This document shows positions 13,701 through 26,469 of a stretch of 64,000 nt of DNA, one piece after another. Made by a program: the position numbers and the translations under genes. Within the stretch, counting starts at the first letter, position 1. Each line of letters begins with the position of its first letter. The notes beneath the pieces were generated by a model that was not told the DNA's origin, searched no databases, and saw nothing but the letters and a program-made list of their open reading frames with translations. Origin of the DNA: Athripsodes cinereus (lineage: Eukaryota > Arthropoda > Insecta > Trichoptera > Leptoceridae); NCBI GenBank assembly GCA_947579605.1, contig OX388316.1:18665290-18729289 (forward strand). The letters are read 5' to 3'.

Positions 13701-16070
13701 CGTATTAAGATAATTATATTTATTCCATGCTTATTCCGTATTACTTTTTTCTTCAAGGAAGTTTTGCATTTTCGTGCTCTTCTATTATACAAATTATGTT
13801 AATAACTTCTTTGGGTAATTCTCCAAATCATTGTAAATATGTACATTTGTGGGTGCTTGTCGTAATAATAATAATACGTTTCTAATTTGAATAAATGTGA
13901 ATGACAATATTATTACTATCCATCTATTCCTACGTTTAAATTATCATAATTTGTTAAAGACTCATTAACATAAGACCCCGACCGTAGATCCTCCTTCATT
14001 GAATAGTAATACTAATAATATATTTGAAATTGTGGGTGTCATAGCTTTTATACAATATGGCTAATGGATTACCTACAGATAACCACATTAAAGTACAATA
14101 TGTAGTACTTTTGTTTTGTTATGAAAATCAGATCAATACATATGTAATTTATAGCATATTATTATTCATACTATAGTACATTACTCTATTACTTTTACCT
14201 TGTATAATACTTGGAATCACAATTACGTAATTAGCTATTAGGCTTACACTGAAGTCATCATTTGTCAATCATTTATGGTTTTCTATTTTTATCATCAATT
14301 AATCACGATTGCCTTCTTTTGCAAAATCAATAGATGGACCAGCGAAGATCCTAAATTTACCTGAGAAGTCTTAAAAAAATATCAAAGTTAAATGAATCAT
14401 TAGCAAATAACTGTAAAAGATCAATTCAAAGTGATAAATTACGATTAAAATATACGAGAAACAAAAACATTTCGACAACTTGTTTTTACTTTATAAATTC
14501 ATGGTTGTGTAGGATGTGAATATACAAACAGTAGCCAGGATACAACTTATACAATTCCGTCTGTTTTCGTTTATGGATGTACCCGGAATTTCAACAGACA
14601 AAAAAGTTGTGTTGACGATTGACAAGAAACACACTACTCAATATTCAGTAGTTTTCTGCGCAATTTCACACCGTGTCATAGTTAATGTAAACAGTGTTGA
14701 CTTTTTTGTTTTTTAATATCGTTTTATTTTCTATTATATTTGTGTATATGCTCCACCCAACTCCTGTATTCGTGACCGTTCCTGTATTTGTGACCGTTCC
14801 CATATTGTGTCAGACTTCATGACAAACAGTCTAATACATATTGTTTATGATATAAATAATGTCACGCATTGTTTCATGTTATTGTGACAGTTCTACATAA
14901 CTAGCTTTAACCACGGTTTTCTTCAGAAATAAGTGGCTATCGTCAACTAACGAAGTATATTTAAACTAGATTTTATTCTACTACGATGTTTATAACTTCA
15001 AAAGAGATGCTTTTCACCAATTTCTAAAGATGAATTGTGGAACAAAATTGGATTTCTTTCAATTCGATGTGTAGTTTTACTACTTGTTGTTTTTTTTTCA
15101 ATACCATGAATAAATTTATAATATTTTTAAACTTATTTTCAATGGATTCTTGTAATTTGGTGAAAGAATGTGTTTAATTTTTTTGTGAAATTCCTTCATA
15201 TTGTCAGTAATCATTTTTTTTGTTAATAACTTTTTTTTACAACACACGGTCTATAGTGGTGAGTTTGCATAGAGACCAAAAGTTTTACATTTTGTTAATA
15301 ATATGTCTATTGCGCGATTATAAATAAAAATATATGTAGAGAGATTATGAGACATGTTCATTCTTTCACGATTATGTGGTATTATGATGATTTGTCATCG
15401 TCCGTGATTATAGCGCTTTTGCTTGATCCTTTTGTTATCGATCATTACATATATTATGTAACGATGATTCGAAATCATGTTTTAGAGTTCAAGGACTTAA
15501 TTCATTTGTACAATTTTCATGTCGTATCGTGATCGATGAAACAATTGGATTAATCATCAAAGCATGAGACAAAACGGAAATCACTATGCCCAAATTTGGG
15601 ACAACTGCTTTAACCAATCGCCAGCGAAGTTTTTGCCATAGAACAACCCATCGCGATCAGTATTAATTTTCGGTGTTCAAAAATATGTATTTTGAAATTA
15701 ACAAGCGATAAAGGCTATTGACATGGATTTTTAGTAATCAGTCAACTTTTACATTTGCACGGCAATAAACGCTAGTTATGTACAGTAATTAATGAATAAT
15801 TATTATTTGAAATAATAAATTATGACAATTATGTGTTAATATCAATGATTTTATTACGTTGTGTAATAGTTACATAAACTGTAAACGTTTCATCTTGGTA
15901 ATTAATAGATAATAATTTCAATTGTCTAGTATTGTTGTATTTTCATTTCAACGTAGGAGCATCCTTTACCATAAAGAATTATATTGAAATATGTAGTATG
16001 TATATATTAAACACAACTGTTTAAATTATTGTGCTACAACTACTACTTAACCAACATATCCCACAACCAA
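10761..16070. other. A+T-rich stretch, no recognised gene
   Basis: There are many short open frames and no assignable repeats. A 90-codon frame at 11004-11276 (+) would encode a mostly hydrophobic peptide with about three membrane-like segments, but hydrophobic T-rich frames arise easily in this composition. At 11780-11935 (-) a 45% G+C-like patch contains the residues VCGVPQGS, a motif seen in reverse transcriptases, without the expected residues after it. A 14515-14716 (+) frame is open for 66 codons with no known family. At 14765-14800 the 18-bp unit TCCTGTATTCGTGACCGT is duplicated in tandem with one change. Confidence 0.5.
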
Positions 16071-16073
16071 TAG

Positions 16074-16220
16074 ACCAGCTGAATGCAATAATCGTGTAAG
16101 CTGTGCTTTTCGTGTCAACAATAAATTAAGACATTCGGGATTGGTGGAAAACCTCATCACTGAATTTAAGATGTAAAATGTTTTTCAATTTTCGAACACC
16201 CGCTTCTTACAAGACAAACG
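16074..16220 (-). repeat. Dispersed repeat D1, minus-strand copy lacking its palindromic end
   Basis: On the plus strand the order is AGACATTCGGGATTGGTGG, AAACCTCATCACTGAATTTA, AGATGTAAAATG and TTCGAACACCCGC. This matches, in reverse, the body of the D1 copies at 39050-39230 and 39940-40170. The CCCACAAGTGGG end is lost. Confidence 0.65.
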
Positions 16221-16301
16221 TAGGTTTCATCACGTTCAAACAAAAAATGTAAATAAAATCAATATTTCGAATTATGTTAAAGATGAATTCATTGACCAAA
16301 A

Positions 16302-16396
16302 TACTAAGACATTCAGGAATGGTGGCGTGCTCCATTGTTCAAATAAAGATGTAAATTTCTTTTACGTTTTACAAATACCTGTTTTACACAGAACTT
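16302..16396 (-). repeat. Dispersed repeat D1, short minus-strand piece
   Basis: AAGACATTCAGGAATGGTGG followed by a decayed version of the AGATGTAAA block. It lies about 80 bp from the previous D1 copy in the same orientation, so the two may come from a tandem insertion or from a duplication. Confidence 0.5.
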
Positions 16397-17043
16397 GTAA
16401 ATGATGAATCAACATTAAGTTACAAAATTATGTTTAAATCTCCATTCATAAAATTGAAAAGCTATACTTACAGGTCAACTATTTCATGCTTTTAATTTAA
16501 TTTACGATTTATATAATATCGTCTAATAATTTATTTTGTGACACTTCCTAGCGACGCGACGCAAAGTAGGCATTCGCATGATATTGTACAAAATGTAATA
16601 TGAGCAGGTATATAATACTGTTCAAGAGTTTGGTGTATAGTAGAAATAATATGTGATATGATTTATGTAGGCGAGGTATGTAATGTAATAACGCTGTAAT
16701 AAAATCATAATCATAACAACAACAATGGCTTGTATTTACTAAACGTAGAGTTATATTAAATAATATATTAAACAGAATATTATAATATCCGTATTTAGAT
16801 CTGAGGTCGAGTATTTATGACTCTGGAGCCGTATATTATAATATATCCAAATTGAGTCATCGTCGGATTAATCGTGAGTCATTTAAATTCGATTGCTGTG
16901 ATATTAATTTAAAATAATCATGTTAAATTCCAAATTAATGTATTTGACGTCCATGTTTTCTCAAAGTTGAAACTAATAAAACGCTAAGAATTTTCTTTTT
17001 GCTTAGAACTTACATAAGTAAGCAGAAACAAGCCTTTCCATTG

Positions 17044-17130
17044 TGTGCGAATTTGCGCCAGTCGAGTCTACCTCTTTCACGACACTCCTAGCGCTCTGAT
17101 GACGTAGTCATTGGAATGATGTTTTGTGAA
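17044..17130 (-). mobile_element. LINE-associated repeat fragment, family R4 (copy 1)
   Basis: The blocks TTGCGCCAGTCGAGT, CTACCTCTTTCACGACACTC and GCGCTCTGATGACGTAGTCA align with TTGCGTCACCTCTTTCCACG and GCGCTCTGATATCGTTGTCA at 55838-55985. The second copy is preceded by a (TCA)n run. This is typical of an antisense LINE 3' end with a (TGA)n tail, so the minus orientation is inferred. The richer sequence at 17276-17458 may be more of the same element, but no reverse-transcriptase motif was found in it. Confidence 0.5.
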
Positions 17131-17517
17131 AGATGATCTTCCAAAACGTTGGATATTTTATGGACGGAAGAATATGTAGTGCTTTTTTAGATAGCGATTA
17201 TTGGACATTCTTAAAACAGTATGTATAAATATTTGTTTCTTTTAAAAATGTATACTTACTAGGTTTATACTTTTCGTGTCCGGCCTTAATGTTATCTCTG
17301 CAATAGTTGGAGACATCATCACCCTATCTCTTCAGGATTGCAGCCGTTCTCTTTCAGTAGGCACATTATGTGGCCATCGTCCTACAACTGCGGCACATAT
17401 TGTACGACATTTAGAGGCAGGTATCCTTACTTCGATAAGTTCCTTTTACACCTTTTGAAACTGATTCGTAGGTTAGTCTTTCAAAGTGTGAATTAAAAAA
17501 TATATGGAAAAGGATAC

Positions 17518-17810
17518 TTTGAACCACTCCAGATTAACCATTCCAATTGATCACACTCATCCATAGTCAACCCATTTGAATAGGTATCAACTAGGTAGGT
17601 ATGTTGTATATGATACACATACATATGTCAACTTCCTTAAGGAGTGCACAACACAGAGTTTCGACGCTTATGCGTGTTGTGCACTCCTTAAGGAAGTTCA
17701 CATATGTATGTGTATCATATACAACATACCTACCTAGTTAATACCTATTCAAATGGGTTGACTATGGATGAGTGTGATAAATTGGAATGGTTAATCTGGA
17801 GTGGTTCAAA
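17518..17810. repeat. Long near-perfect hairpin: 137-nt arms, 19-nt loop
   Basis: The left arm 17518-17654 and the right arm 17674-17810 are reverse complements over 137 positions, with three mismatches found by hand alignment. The loop is 17655-17673. The outermost bases read TTTGAACCACTCC and GGAGTGGTTCAAA. A 15-bp direct repeat AATATATGGAAAAGG lies outside at 17499-17513 and 17889-17903, though not directly against the arms. If transcribed, the RNA would fold into a long duplex able to serve as a hairpin small-RNA precursor. It could equally be a foldback MITE or a recent inverted duplication. No open frame is present. Confidence 0.9.
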
Positions 17811-17910
17811 ATATGTTTGACATCTACACTTCTAGTAAGTTAAAAATCCAGTTCCCGACATCCAATTGTGTCAAAAAATTCATAACATAATATATGGAAA
17901 AGGTTTTATT

Positions 17911-20549
17911 CACCTGATGTGTATGTAGCGCCTATTTAAAGTTATTGTTATTCATAATAAATGTTACTCTAAAACGCCATGCGCCTACACACCCTTTTTT
18001 CAAACATTATTTAATATATAGTATCTTAGAGCTCCGGATATGGTTTTTCGTATTAATTATATCAGACATTTGACTCTTTGAAGGTCAACTTTATTTTTAT
18101 TCTGTGAACCATCAGTGGACAATTTTTGGCGATACTTTGGATACCTGTGATTAATTACTGTAATACAACATGCTTCATCTGGACTTATTTGGTTTGCTGG
18201 AAGATTGTTTCGTTTTTGAATAAATAATAATTGTGGTTGAATTAAATTGCTAACAAATTATTTCATTTATATTTTACATTCGTCTGTACATTAATAAAAT
18301 CTTCATTGTGTTTTTAACAATATTTTATAGGAGACCAAAATTTTTTTTTCTGGATGACATTGTCTATGTGTTTGATGCGTTACGTTGACAGTGCCTTAGA
18401 AATTCTATAGCATATTTATTTCTAGGCATGATTCGAACCATTTCACAGAATATTTTTTAAAGTACGTACTTCTGAGTTTTCACGAATAATCCATGAAAAA
18501 GCAAAACGTGAGATATTTAATTTCACTCAATATCTTTTTCCATGGATATTTCAGTGTATAGGCTAATTCATCAGTAGATGCGGCTCGAGGAGACGAATAC
18601 TTTGGTATCAAGTATCAATATTTCAATATTAAAAGAAAGGAGTATATCGAAAGCTTCATAAATCCATCAACGACATATTTTACTGTTAAAAGTCAATCCG
18701 TTTCACAAAAGGTGGGTCATCACGTTTAAATAATATTTGTATTACTTTTGTGTGTCTTGACTATTTGAAAAACGTTATTAATAAACTAATAAATATGTTA
18801 TTTGTTGTACTCTGAAGCCAGTCCTTTCATAAATAAAATTGTTGAATGTAATATTTGGGTTACGTAAAAGAAATGGCGCTATTACATTAAACTCACTCTC
18901 TCTATGTTGATTGCATTTCATATGCATGTATTTTTATTTAAAATTGCTTGGTATAAACAAAGAGGAAAGAATAAATAAATATTTCACTATCGATCTATTA
19001 GACAATTAAATGTCATTAATGTTAAGTATGTAGTTTTGCATTGAATTGTAATCCAAATTACAAGGAAGTTCTCTAGTGAAATTACATTTTGCACAACGGT
19101 TCATGCAAATATTATTAATATTACCTGTTATAAAAATTGTGTGCAATCTGTTTGTTAGTCAGTTTTTGTCACATATTTCTCAACATATTTTTTACCTTAC
19201 AGTACTGTAAGATTGCATAATAATTATAATAACGCGAATAAAATATCAATCCGTATATTAAACAGTTTTTATTACACTTAATCAGTAGAAATAAAACTGC
19301 AACGGAATGCAGCTGATAAAATAATAGGTTGAAATGTGATTATATGCAAAGAGATATATGCATATAATTTACGTTTTTAAATGTTTTTTTTTGTGATTTT
19401 TGATTCACGTGTTTTCATACTTTAATGGGATTTAGGATAAAACTATTTCGCTACATAATTTTGGAACTATGTGGTTATCTTTTTAAGATTTTAAGATTAT
19501 TGATGAAACATATTTCCGGCACCATAAAGATAGCCTTATAATTTATAATTAAAGTATTGTGACCTGTATCATGCGTTAAGTACATGAAACATAATTAAGA
19601 TTTTTCGAATATCCATTTTTTAAACCTTGGATACTAAAAAAAACAAATCTTGGAAAGGCTATATAAATGTAGATTAAATAAACTGTATTTGATTTTTCAA
19701 AACCCTTCACCACATTTATAGAATTCAACATAATATCATCACTAGATAAAAAACGATTATCCTAATAAGAGTAGCCATAGACAGGAAGATATTTCATATT
19801 GATGCTTGTATTGCATAATTATTGTAGACTTTTTTCTTTTTACAAATCCAGCATCTAATGATCGAGCATTTGATTACTGCGACGACTTTATTCGTGTTGC
19901 TAATAAGATTGGTGTGAAATAACTTTTTAATAATAACTGTTATAATGTAGGTACGAGTATATACTTTTATTCTTTTTTGTGTGTGATATCTAACTGTGAG
20001 AACATTATATTGCAAATTATTGTGTCAAGAACTGTTACATGTAGTGATATACATTAAAAATATTTTCATAAGTAGTTAACTACAATTTCTAGTATCTCGT
20101 TTATTCGCTTTATGCCTTCTCTAGAATAGACTTATGATAAATTTTATTCAAGTATTTAAACATGGAAAATTGTTACATTTATTACCCATTTACTCTTTAC
20201 CTATAGGTTACCTTAGTATGGTACTTTAGACGATTAAAAGCATATTATTTATACTTAAATTGTTGATTCCTATCACCATGATATTTAATTCATGTACAGT
20301 TTCTGGAAGATAATCACTGCACAAGTTTTTAAGTGACCGAATTTAAAGCTATAAAAATTTAGTATAGGTACCTAAGTTAGAGTTAGAAGATAGTCCGAGT
20401 AATTTTATATGAGTGATATGGTATCACAGCTAGGAAAATATAACTTTTTAATTGTAAGTGAAGAAATATTCTTTGAATGTAGTTCTATGAAATTGAATTT
20501 TCTTAAACAGTTTATTTTTTTTATCGTGTCGAAACCCAGAAAAAACCAA
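17911..20549. other. A+T-rich stretch, no recognised gene
   Basis: Nothing beyond short open frames. No shared repeat was recognised. Confidence 0.5.
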
Positions 20550-20705
20550 TCAAACTGATCTCCAGTACTGTGCAAAACGCACAGCAGGTGGAGATGCGTC
20601 AAAAATATCCTCCATAGTGCATGTGACAGGGCACAATGGACACTCCAAAAAGTGTGGCATAGTCTGTGCTGCACCACAGTCACATGCTCCGGATTCGTCC
20701 TGTAG
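20550..20705 (-). mobile_element. LINE reverse-transcriptase polyprotein, carboxy-terminal fragment with CCHC-like motif
   Basis: Reading from about 20705 down to the TGA at 20552-20550 gives an uninterrupted frame of about 50 codons. It contains CDCGAAQTMPHFLECPLC, then CTMEDIF and ending VRFAQYWRS. The C-x-C-x7-H-x3-C-x2-C arrangement followed by a tryptophan-containing end is the kind found at the extreme C-terminus of insect non-LTR retrotransposon ORF2 proteins. Reverse-transcriptase and endonuclease domains are missing, so this is a 5'-truncated insertion, the usual result of target-primed reverse transcription. An A-rich tail (AAAAAAAATAAAC on the minus strand) follows the stop within about 40 bp. 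The frame is intact, unlike the other LINE pieces here. Confidence 0.7.
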
Positions 20706-20924
20706 GAATTTGAAAGTTTAATTGAAGAAAACACAATTGCTTTAAGTTTTATTTTATATTTAATTACATAGTAATCTGGTTTCGACTTACAAAGTCATTG
20801 TCAAACTGTTTAGATATAAAGAAAATTGAAAGCAATTGTGTTTTCTTCCGTATATAAACTTTAAGTTTTACAAAATAAACGTCAACTCAATCAATAGTTT
20901 AATTGATTTTAAAAATAGCTGACA

Positions 20925-21479
20925 AAAGCAACGTTAGTATGAAAATCAGTCAAGTCCAGTACATTTTACACACACTACACGTTATAAACCATAAGGGAGG
21001 ATTGTATTCATGAATCCGAATATTTACTTATGGATCTCGTTAATACTCTGTATTACGGATATCACAATGGAAATAGTGCTCTAATTTATTCTCAAATAAT
21101 AAATCATTACAAAGCAACGTTAGTATGAAAATCAGTCAAGTCCAGTACATTTTACACACACTACACGTTATAAACCATAAGGGAGGATTGTATTCATGAA
21201 TCCGAATATTTACTTATGGATCTCGTTAATACTCTGTATTACGGATATCACAATGGAAATAGTGCTCTAATTTATTCTCAAATAATGAATCATTACAAAG
21301 CAACGTTAGTATGAAAATCAGTCAAGTCCAGTACATTTTACACACACTACACGTTATAAACCAGGGAGGATTGTATTCATGAATCCGAATATTTACTTAT
21401 GGATCTCGTTAATACTTTGTATTACGGATATCACAATGGAAATAGTGCTCTAATTTATTCTCAAATAATGAATCATTAC
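20925..21479. repeat. Tandem array of three 186-bp units
   Basis: Unit 1 spans 20925-21110, unit 2 21111-21296 and unit 3 21297-21479. Each begins AAAGCAACGTTAGTATG and ends AATCATTAC. Units 1 and 2 differ at about one base (AATAATAAATC against AATAATGAATC). Unit 3 has a 3-bp deletion near 21360 and a CTCTG/CTTTG change. The period of 186 bp is close to a nucleosome repeat length, and such units are typical of young satellites. Each unit holds no long frame. No further copies were seen in the window, so it is either a local triplication or a seed of a satellite found elsewhere. It lies about 220 bp beyond the LINE fragment at 20550-20705. Confidence 0.95.
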
Positions 21480-22929
21480 AAAAATTCAACCTGTTGTATT
21501 CACTATTGTATTTAGTTTCAATACACACAAAGCTCTAGCTGTAACATATACAAATACTTTTCATCGTATAATAAATACAGTTTTAATTCCCAGAGATTTT
21601 TGTTAAGTTGATTTTGTATTCTTTAGAAGACAAATTCATTAATAAAGAACTTGTATATTTTTAAATTGACTGAGATGAATGAACCCAATGTTAGCCTATA
21701 TTATATTTAGTGATCTATGGTTTGTCTTTGTAATTGGAATTACGTGATGCTTTTTTCCACTCAAGCAGGTATAATACAAAGTTTGGTGCCTGAAGACTGA
21801 AGATAGTCGCCGTTTTATTATTTTTTTCATTTCATTCGCTATTTTTGTTTGTTTTTAAAAACATATTTCTCTTTTATTTGAATAAGTAATTAGTTTCATC
21901 TCAGGTTATTTCTCAACGATATTTCTAAGGTTGCGTGTATTTTATTGTCAACAAAAGATATCTATATTGATTAATACGTTGTATTAATAAGGTATGTTTT
22001 AAAATAACATGTTTCTGTGAAGTGATATAATTATTTTCACCTACGTTTTGTCGTGAGGCAGAATAAAAACCTATGTCTATAAAATAATAGGTTACAAAGA
22101 CTGTCGTAATTATTCCAGTAACGAGAACCTAACCTTATAAAGAGATCAACGCAGACTAGATTACTTAGGCACGAAACCTTGTTAAGTCGACATACGTGAA
22201 AAACAATCTAAAGAAAATTTTGTATTGTTGATAATTTCCCTTGACAGTAACGGTAAGGTGCACGATGTGGTGAAACTTGTCATCGGAGAGTAGAATGAAA
22301 GTAAATTATGGAAACAAGTTAACAGCTTGGTGATATGTCACCAGTAACATGTGTTATCATTAGGTAGGTACTCATGTATGTTTATTCATTCATTATAGCA
22401 CATCATTTGGTTTACACAGCTTAGATATGAACTGAATTTTCTATGTGGACGTCACTGGTATACTTTGGTAGTCCACGGTAGTACCTTTCCTTAGGTAGAT
22501 AATTTTATTTTAATAAAAATACAATATTTTCAATTGTTTTTTCTTTATTTGTACAAGAAGAATAAAATCCTAGGCTTTTTCAGTTTTGTTCAGAGATGTG
22601 GATTATTATACCTATTTAATAATATATTACGATTTGATGTTGCATTTATATCATCAACCAACTACTTATCAAGTTAAGTTAATTAATAACATTATGAAAA
22701 ATCAACGTTATTTAATGGTTATTTTTGCATATTACCGTCCACTAATTTTCATACGAGTTTTGTTTATCTTCATGATTTCTTCGAGTATTTTAATATTTAT
22801 TGATTGTACTATAATATCTGAATAATTTGAATGGTTTTTCCCTATCATTTTCTTTTTTACTTATTTATATAACCTGTAGGCTTGCAGCTAACAGACATCG
22901 ATCTGTAAAAAAGAAAGGATGTAGAAAAG
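21480..22929. other. A+T-rich stretch, no recognised gene
   Basis: Short open frames only. The 79-codon frame at 22586-22825 (+) is T-rich and hydrophobic and is not supported by any motif. Confidence 0.5.
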
Positions 22930-23115
22930 AAAGTCTCCCACTTATTTTTAAGTTTTTGAATGTCCTGTAAAAGGTAGGTGTAAAATATAAAATTTTAAGA
23001 AATTCAAAACATTCTAAGTTCAGCGATGAAATAAATATACAATCATCTTCAATTTTTTAACTATTATTGGCACTGAGAGGATTTTTTGCATGTTTATTAC
23101 ATACAATTGCGTGTT
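22930..23115 (+). repeat. Dispersed repeat D1, plus-strand copy (body)
   Basis: GTTTTTGAATGTCCTGTAA, AAGGTAGGTG, TTCAGCGATGA, TTATTGGCACTGAGAGGA and TTGCATGTTTATTACAT follow the same order as the D1 body at 39940-40170. The palindromic end is missing or unrecognisable. Confidence 0.6.
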
Positions 23116-23399
23116 GCTATGAAAGAACGAATGAACTACATCATAGTACTGTGTAGGTTATATACAATATGTAGGTCTCAATGAAAGTATAATATACAAA
23201 CTTGCATCAGATACATCCGTTGACAAGTTTTTCTCGAGTTTCTATATACGAAGAAGCTATCTGGGAAGTTTTCATTATTAACAATACATATATCTATATA
23301 ATAAGTATCATTTTAGTAGTGTTGTGTGTTTTACCTGAAGCAGTTATGTAAATTAGCAAATTTTCTTACTTGTAGATAGATTAGTAACGTATTCACATA

Positions 23400-23454
23400 A
23401 TATCTGAAGTGAAAATCTATAATAATATATTTATCCACTTTTCACTTCAGATAT
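23400..23454. repeat. Short perfect inverted repeat (16-nt stem)
   Basis: ATATCTGAAGTGAAAA at 23400-23415 pairs with its exact reverse complement at 23439-23454 across a 23-nt A/T-rich loop. Function unknown; it may be the remnant of a foldback element. Confidence 0.6.
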
Positions 23455-23675
23455 GGTATTGCACGGCGTTGTAGAAGAAAAAAAAATAGAAATTATAACA
23501 TGAATATATGAACATTACTTGTTGTATAAAATATTGTATTACTGTTTTACTTTGTAGATGTAGTGAATAAATATTATTATGAATTATTGGTAACATCAAT
23601 AAACTCAGAAAAATCAATTGTGAATTATGTGTTTTAGAACCTAAAAAGCCTACATATTTTTTTTAACTGTTGTAG

Positions 23676-23732
23676 TGATTCTACTGGCTACCCAATTTGT
23701 GGGAATTGTCGTACTGGCGTGATGAATATAGG
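23676..23732 (+). repeat. Dispersed repeat D1, 3'-end piece
   Basis: CTGGCTACCCAATTTGTGGG then GTGATGAATATAGGT matches the D1 end with a broken palindrome. Only the last 50 bp or so of the family is recognisable. Confidence 0.55.
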
Positions 23733-23936
23733 TAGTTATTAGTGAAAACATATTTTTTAAAGTATTCCATTTTCTAGGGATTAAAGAGATGATTTTTTTC
23801 CGATAAATTCTACTAGGTACTTAGATTCAATATTTAGACCCAAACATTTTTTTTGTGTGGACATATTAACGTTGTTGTACAATTTTTAAAGCGCCGTTCG
23901 TTTGCAACATGACCTGCAAGTTATCATATTGTGTGT

Positions 23937-24057
23937 TTATTGTCCAAAGCTCTCGGCAAAAAGGTATATTTTCAGCCTTTTTCTGAAATCCCCTCCACTT
24001 GCATCATCTTGCAAGCTAAGAGGGAGCTTGTATCAGCGTCTGGGACCCGCAATACCA
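23937..24057 (-). mobile_element. LINE reverse-transcriptase carboxy-terminal relic
   Basis: On the minus strand the translation reads GIAGPRR, stop, YKLPLSLQDDASGG, then DFRKRLKIYLFAESFGQ and a TAA at 23939-23937. This is the familiar end of many non-LTR polyproteins, where a 'GPRLWNSLP' segment is followed after a variable spacer by 'FKxxLKxxLF'. One internal TGA breaks it, so it is a pseudogene. Upstream parts of the protein are absent or unrecognisable. Confidence 0.6.
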
Positions 24058-24129
24058 AAAACCCTTTTTCAAACCCTGTCTTACACGATCTAGATGGTTC
24101 AACAAGTCTGTATTTTGTATCACCCTAGA

Positions 24130-24970
24130 ATATTACTTATTATTTTTTTTTGTTTTGTTACAGGTAAGGCAGAGAGAGCATGAAATTATTTTCAATGAAA
24201 AAAATAAATACAGTGAATAAATTACAAGAAAAGGTAGATATTTTATATAATTTTATTATATGCTTAATTTATTCGTTTGTTAATTGGAGTGTTATCAATA
24301 TTAGTACATTCAATCAAATTTTATGTTAAACCGTTAAAAATTAACGAATTATTTAATACCAGAGGAAGAATAAATTGTTTTTACCCATTAATTAGTAACA
24401 TCAATAATTATAATTTCAAATAAATGGTAGATATGCAATTAAACAACAAAATTATTATTCACATAAAACATCATAATTGCGATATGTTTTGATTTGTTTA
24501 CTAATACCAAATTATTTAATTATTGTATTTTATATTGTTATTTAATAATTATTCTAATGAATTGTATTCCTCATTCACAATATATTCCGACTATTTTTAA
24601 AATATTAATTGTTGTTATAAACATAATTGCATCACAATATTATTACGTAATGTGACAGTTTGAATGAACGCAATATTTTTGATTTGTTATATAATCACAT
24701 TGCGACGGTATTGTACGTCTATGTAATTATAATTTAACACTTGGAAAGCTTAATTAGTAGGATAAACAAATAAGTACATATTAAATAACTCAAACGTAAT
24801 ATTACTTTACAATCTAAAGTCAATGAAAGTCAACGATTTAGTTTTACTCACTTTAATACACTCCATATTTCAGAAATGTTTTTTTTTGTTTATGAAACGA
24901 CACATTATATTTTATGCTCTTTGCGTGATCCAGCGTCAAAAATGTTAGACGTGAAATTGCAAAATTTATT
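24130..24970. other. Very A+T-rich stretch, nothing assigned
   Basis: The stretch is dominated by AATTATTA-type sequence. No gene, repeat family or clear hairpin was recognised. Confidence 0.5.
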
Positions 24971-25055
24971 CAATCATACCATCACTGCATATCCCACAAG
25001 TGGGGTACCCATTATACTGACTGCATGTAATTAACACATACCTTGTCCAGTGTCC
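24971..25055 (-). repeat. Dispersed repeat D1, minus-strand 3' end
   Basis: CATACCATCACTGCATATCC then CACAAGTGGGGTACCC is the reverse complement of the D1 end. The palindrome CCCACAAGTGGG is intact. The next block, GCATGTAATTAACACATACC then TTGTCC, also follows the family order. Confidence 0.8.
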
Positions 25056-25525
25056 TAATCTTCCTTCAACATCATCTGTCATATCTAATCCATATATACG
25101 CAGATGGAGATTTTTTGCAAAGTGTATTATATTTCTTATTCCTTTTGTGATACATACACATAAAAATATTTTTTTAGTACATGTATCTGCATACAATAAT
25201 AAATAAATATTTTTTGGGACTTATCATAAATCATAGTTACTAAAAATAGTATTATTTTCTTTCAAAATGATTATTTAGTGTCGGGTATGTTAATTTTATG
25301 TAGTATCGCACCTCGTACTGAACGCGGCGTGAGAATGTACGTAGAAATAGCGGTATGTTAATTAAATTATTATTATCTAATACCTGATATTAATTAACAT
25401 GTCTTTTTATTGTTACGATTGTCAAATATATTTTAACAACAAAATAAATTTATGTTCGTATAAACACATAAAAAATAGTTTAATTACAAATAATATTATG
25501 TGGACACTCTTTCTGAATTGCTTAT

Positions 25526-25549
25526 TATATATATATATATATATATATA
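25526..25549. repeat. (TA)n microsatellite
   Basis: A run of about twelve TA units. It is followed by a short less A/T-rich stretch (25550-25620, with GCGCCATCTTTGTGCCATAG) of unknown nature. Confidence 0.9.
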
Positions 25550-26469
25550 ACGGAGAGTATTTAAAGCGCCATCTTTGTGCCATAGCACCTCGAGGACGCT
25601 GTACATGATAATGTTCTATCTTCAACAATGTTGTCTGTGTCAAGAATTCAAATTAAATACAAAAACCTTATAACACATAATCTCAGATAGGTACATAATA
25701 ATATGTATCCGTGTCAGAAATAAAAATAAAATAATGCAATATACACAACAGTCACAGTTCATAAAAAAGTTTGAATTTAAGTAAATCGTTTAAATTATAA
25801 TTTCACCAAAAGACTGGTAGTTTAATACTTAAATGGAAAATGAAATACTTACAGTTATCAGGTTTTCAATTGTAAGCTTTTACAGAACAATTATTCGAAA
25901 AAAAATCGGTTGTATGGAAAACACTAGCGTTTGAAATGTCCTTCTAAATTTCTATAAACGTTATTACTTATGTAAAAACGGTTTTGTTCGCAAAACAAAA
26001 TATTTTATATGTTAATAGGTACTCATTATCGCTGTACATAATTCAATTATTTTTCTTACTGATATTTATTGATTAACCCGCTTAACATATGTGCATTGAA
26101 TTTTGTGAGACCGATATGCGGTCAATATAAAGTGAAGAATAAAATAAACAGGTAAATATTATGACTATTTCTCCATGTTGCTCTTTATAAATCACAATAT
26201 TGCAAAACATCTATGCCTTGAGTGCATTACCGTAATAAAGGCATACTTAATTGTTGATATAATTTCTTTAATAAATATTACATTACAATATCTTCTTTTC
26301 AAGTGTCATTTTATTATTATGAATACTTCAATAAGTATTCGCATTATTTACGTGCATAAAAAGCTTCAATGAATGTAACGTTCTAGTATATTAACAAATT
26401 TTTAGTCCAGCTTTGTGCAGCTAATGAGGATCAAATAGACAAAAAAAAACATATATTATACCTATATAT

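Noticed and set aside
20925..21479. CRISPR-like array
   Set aside because: The whole 186-bp unit repeats head to tail with no unique spacers, and the window is eukaryotic.
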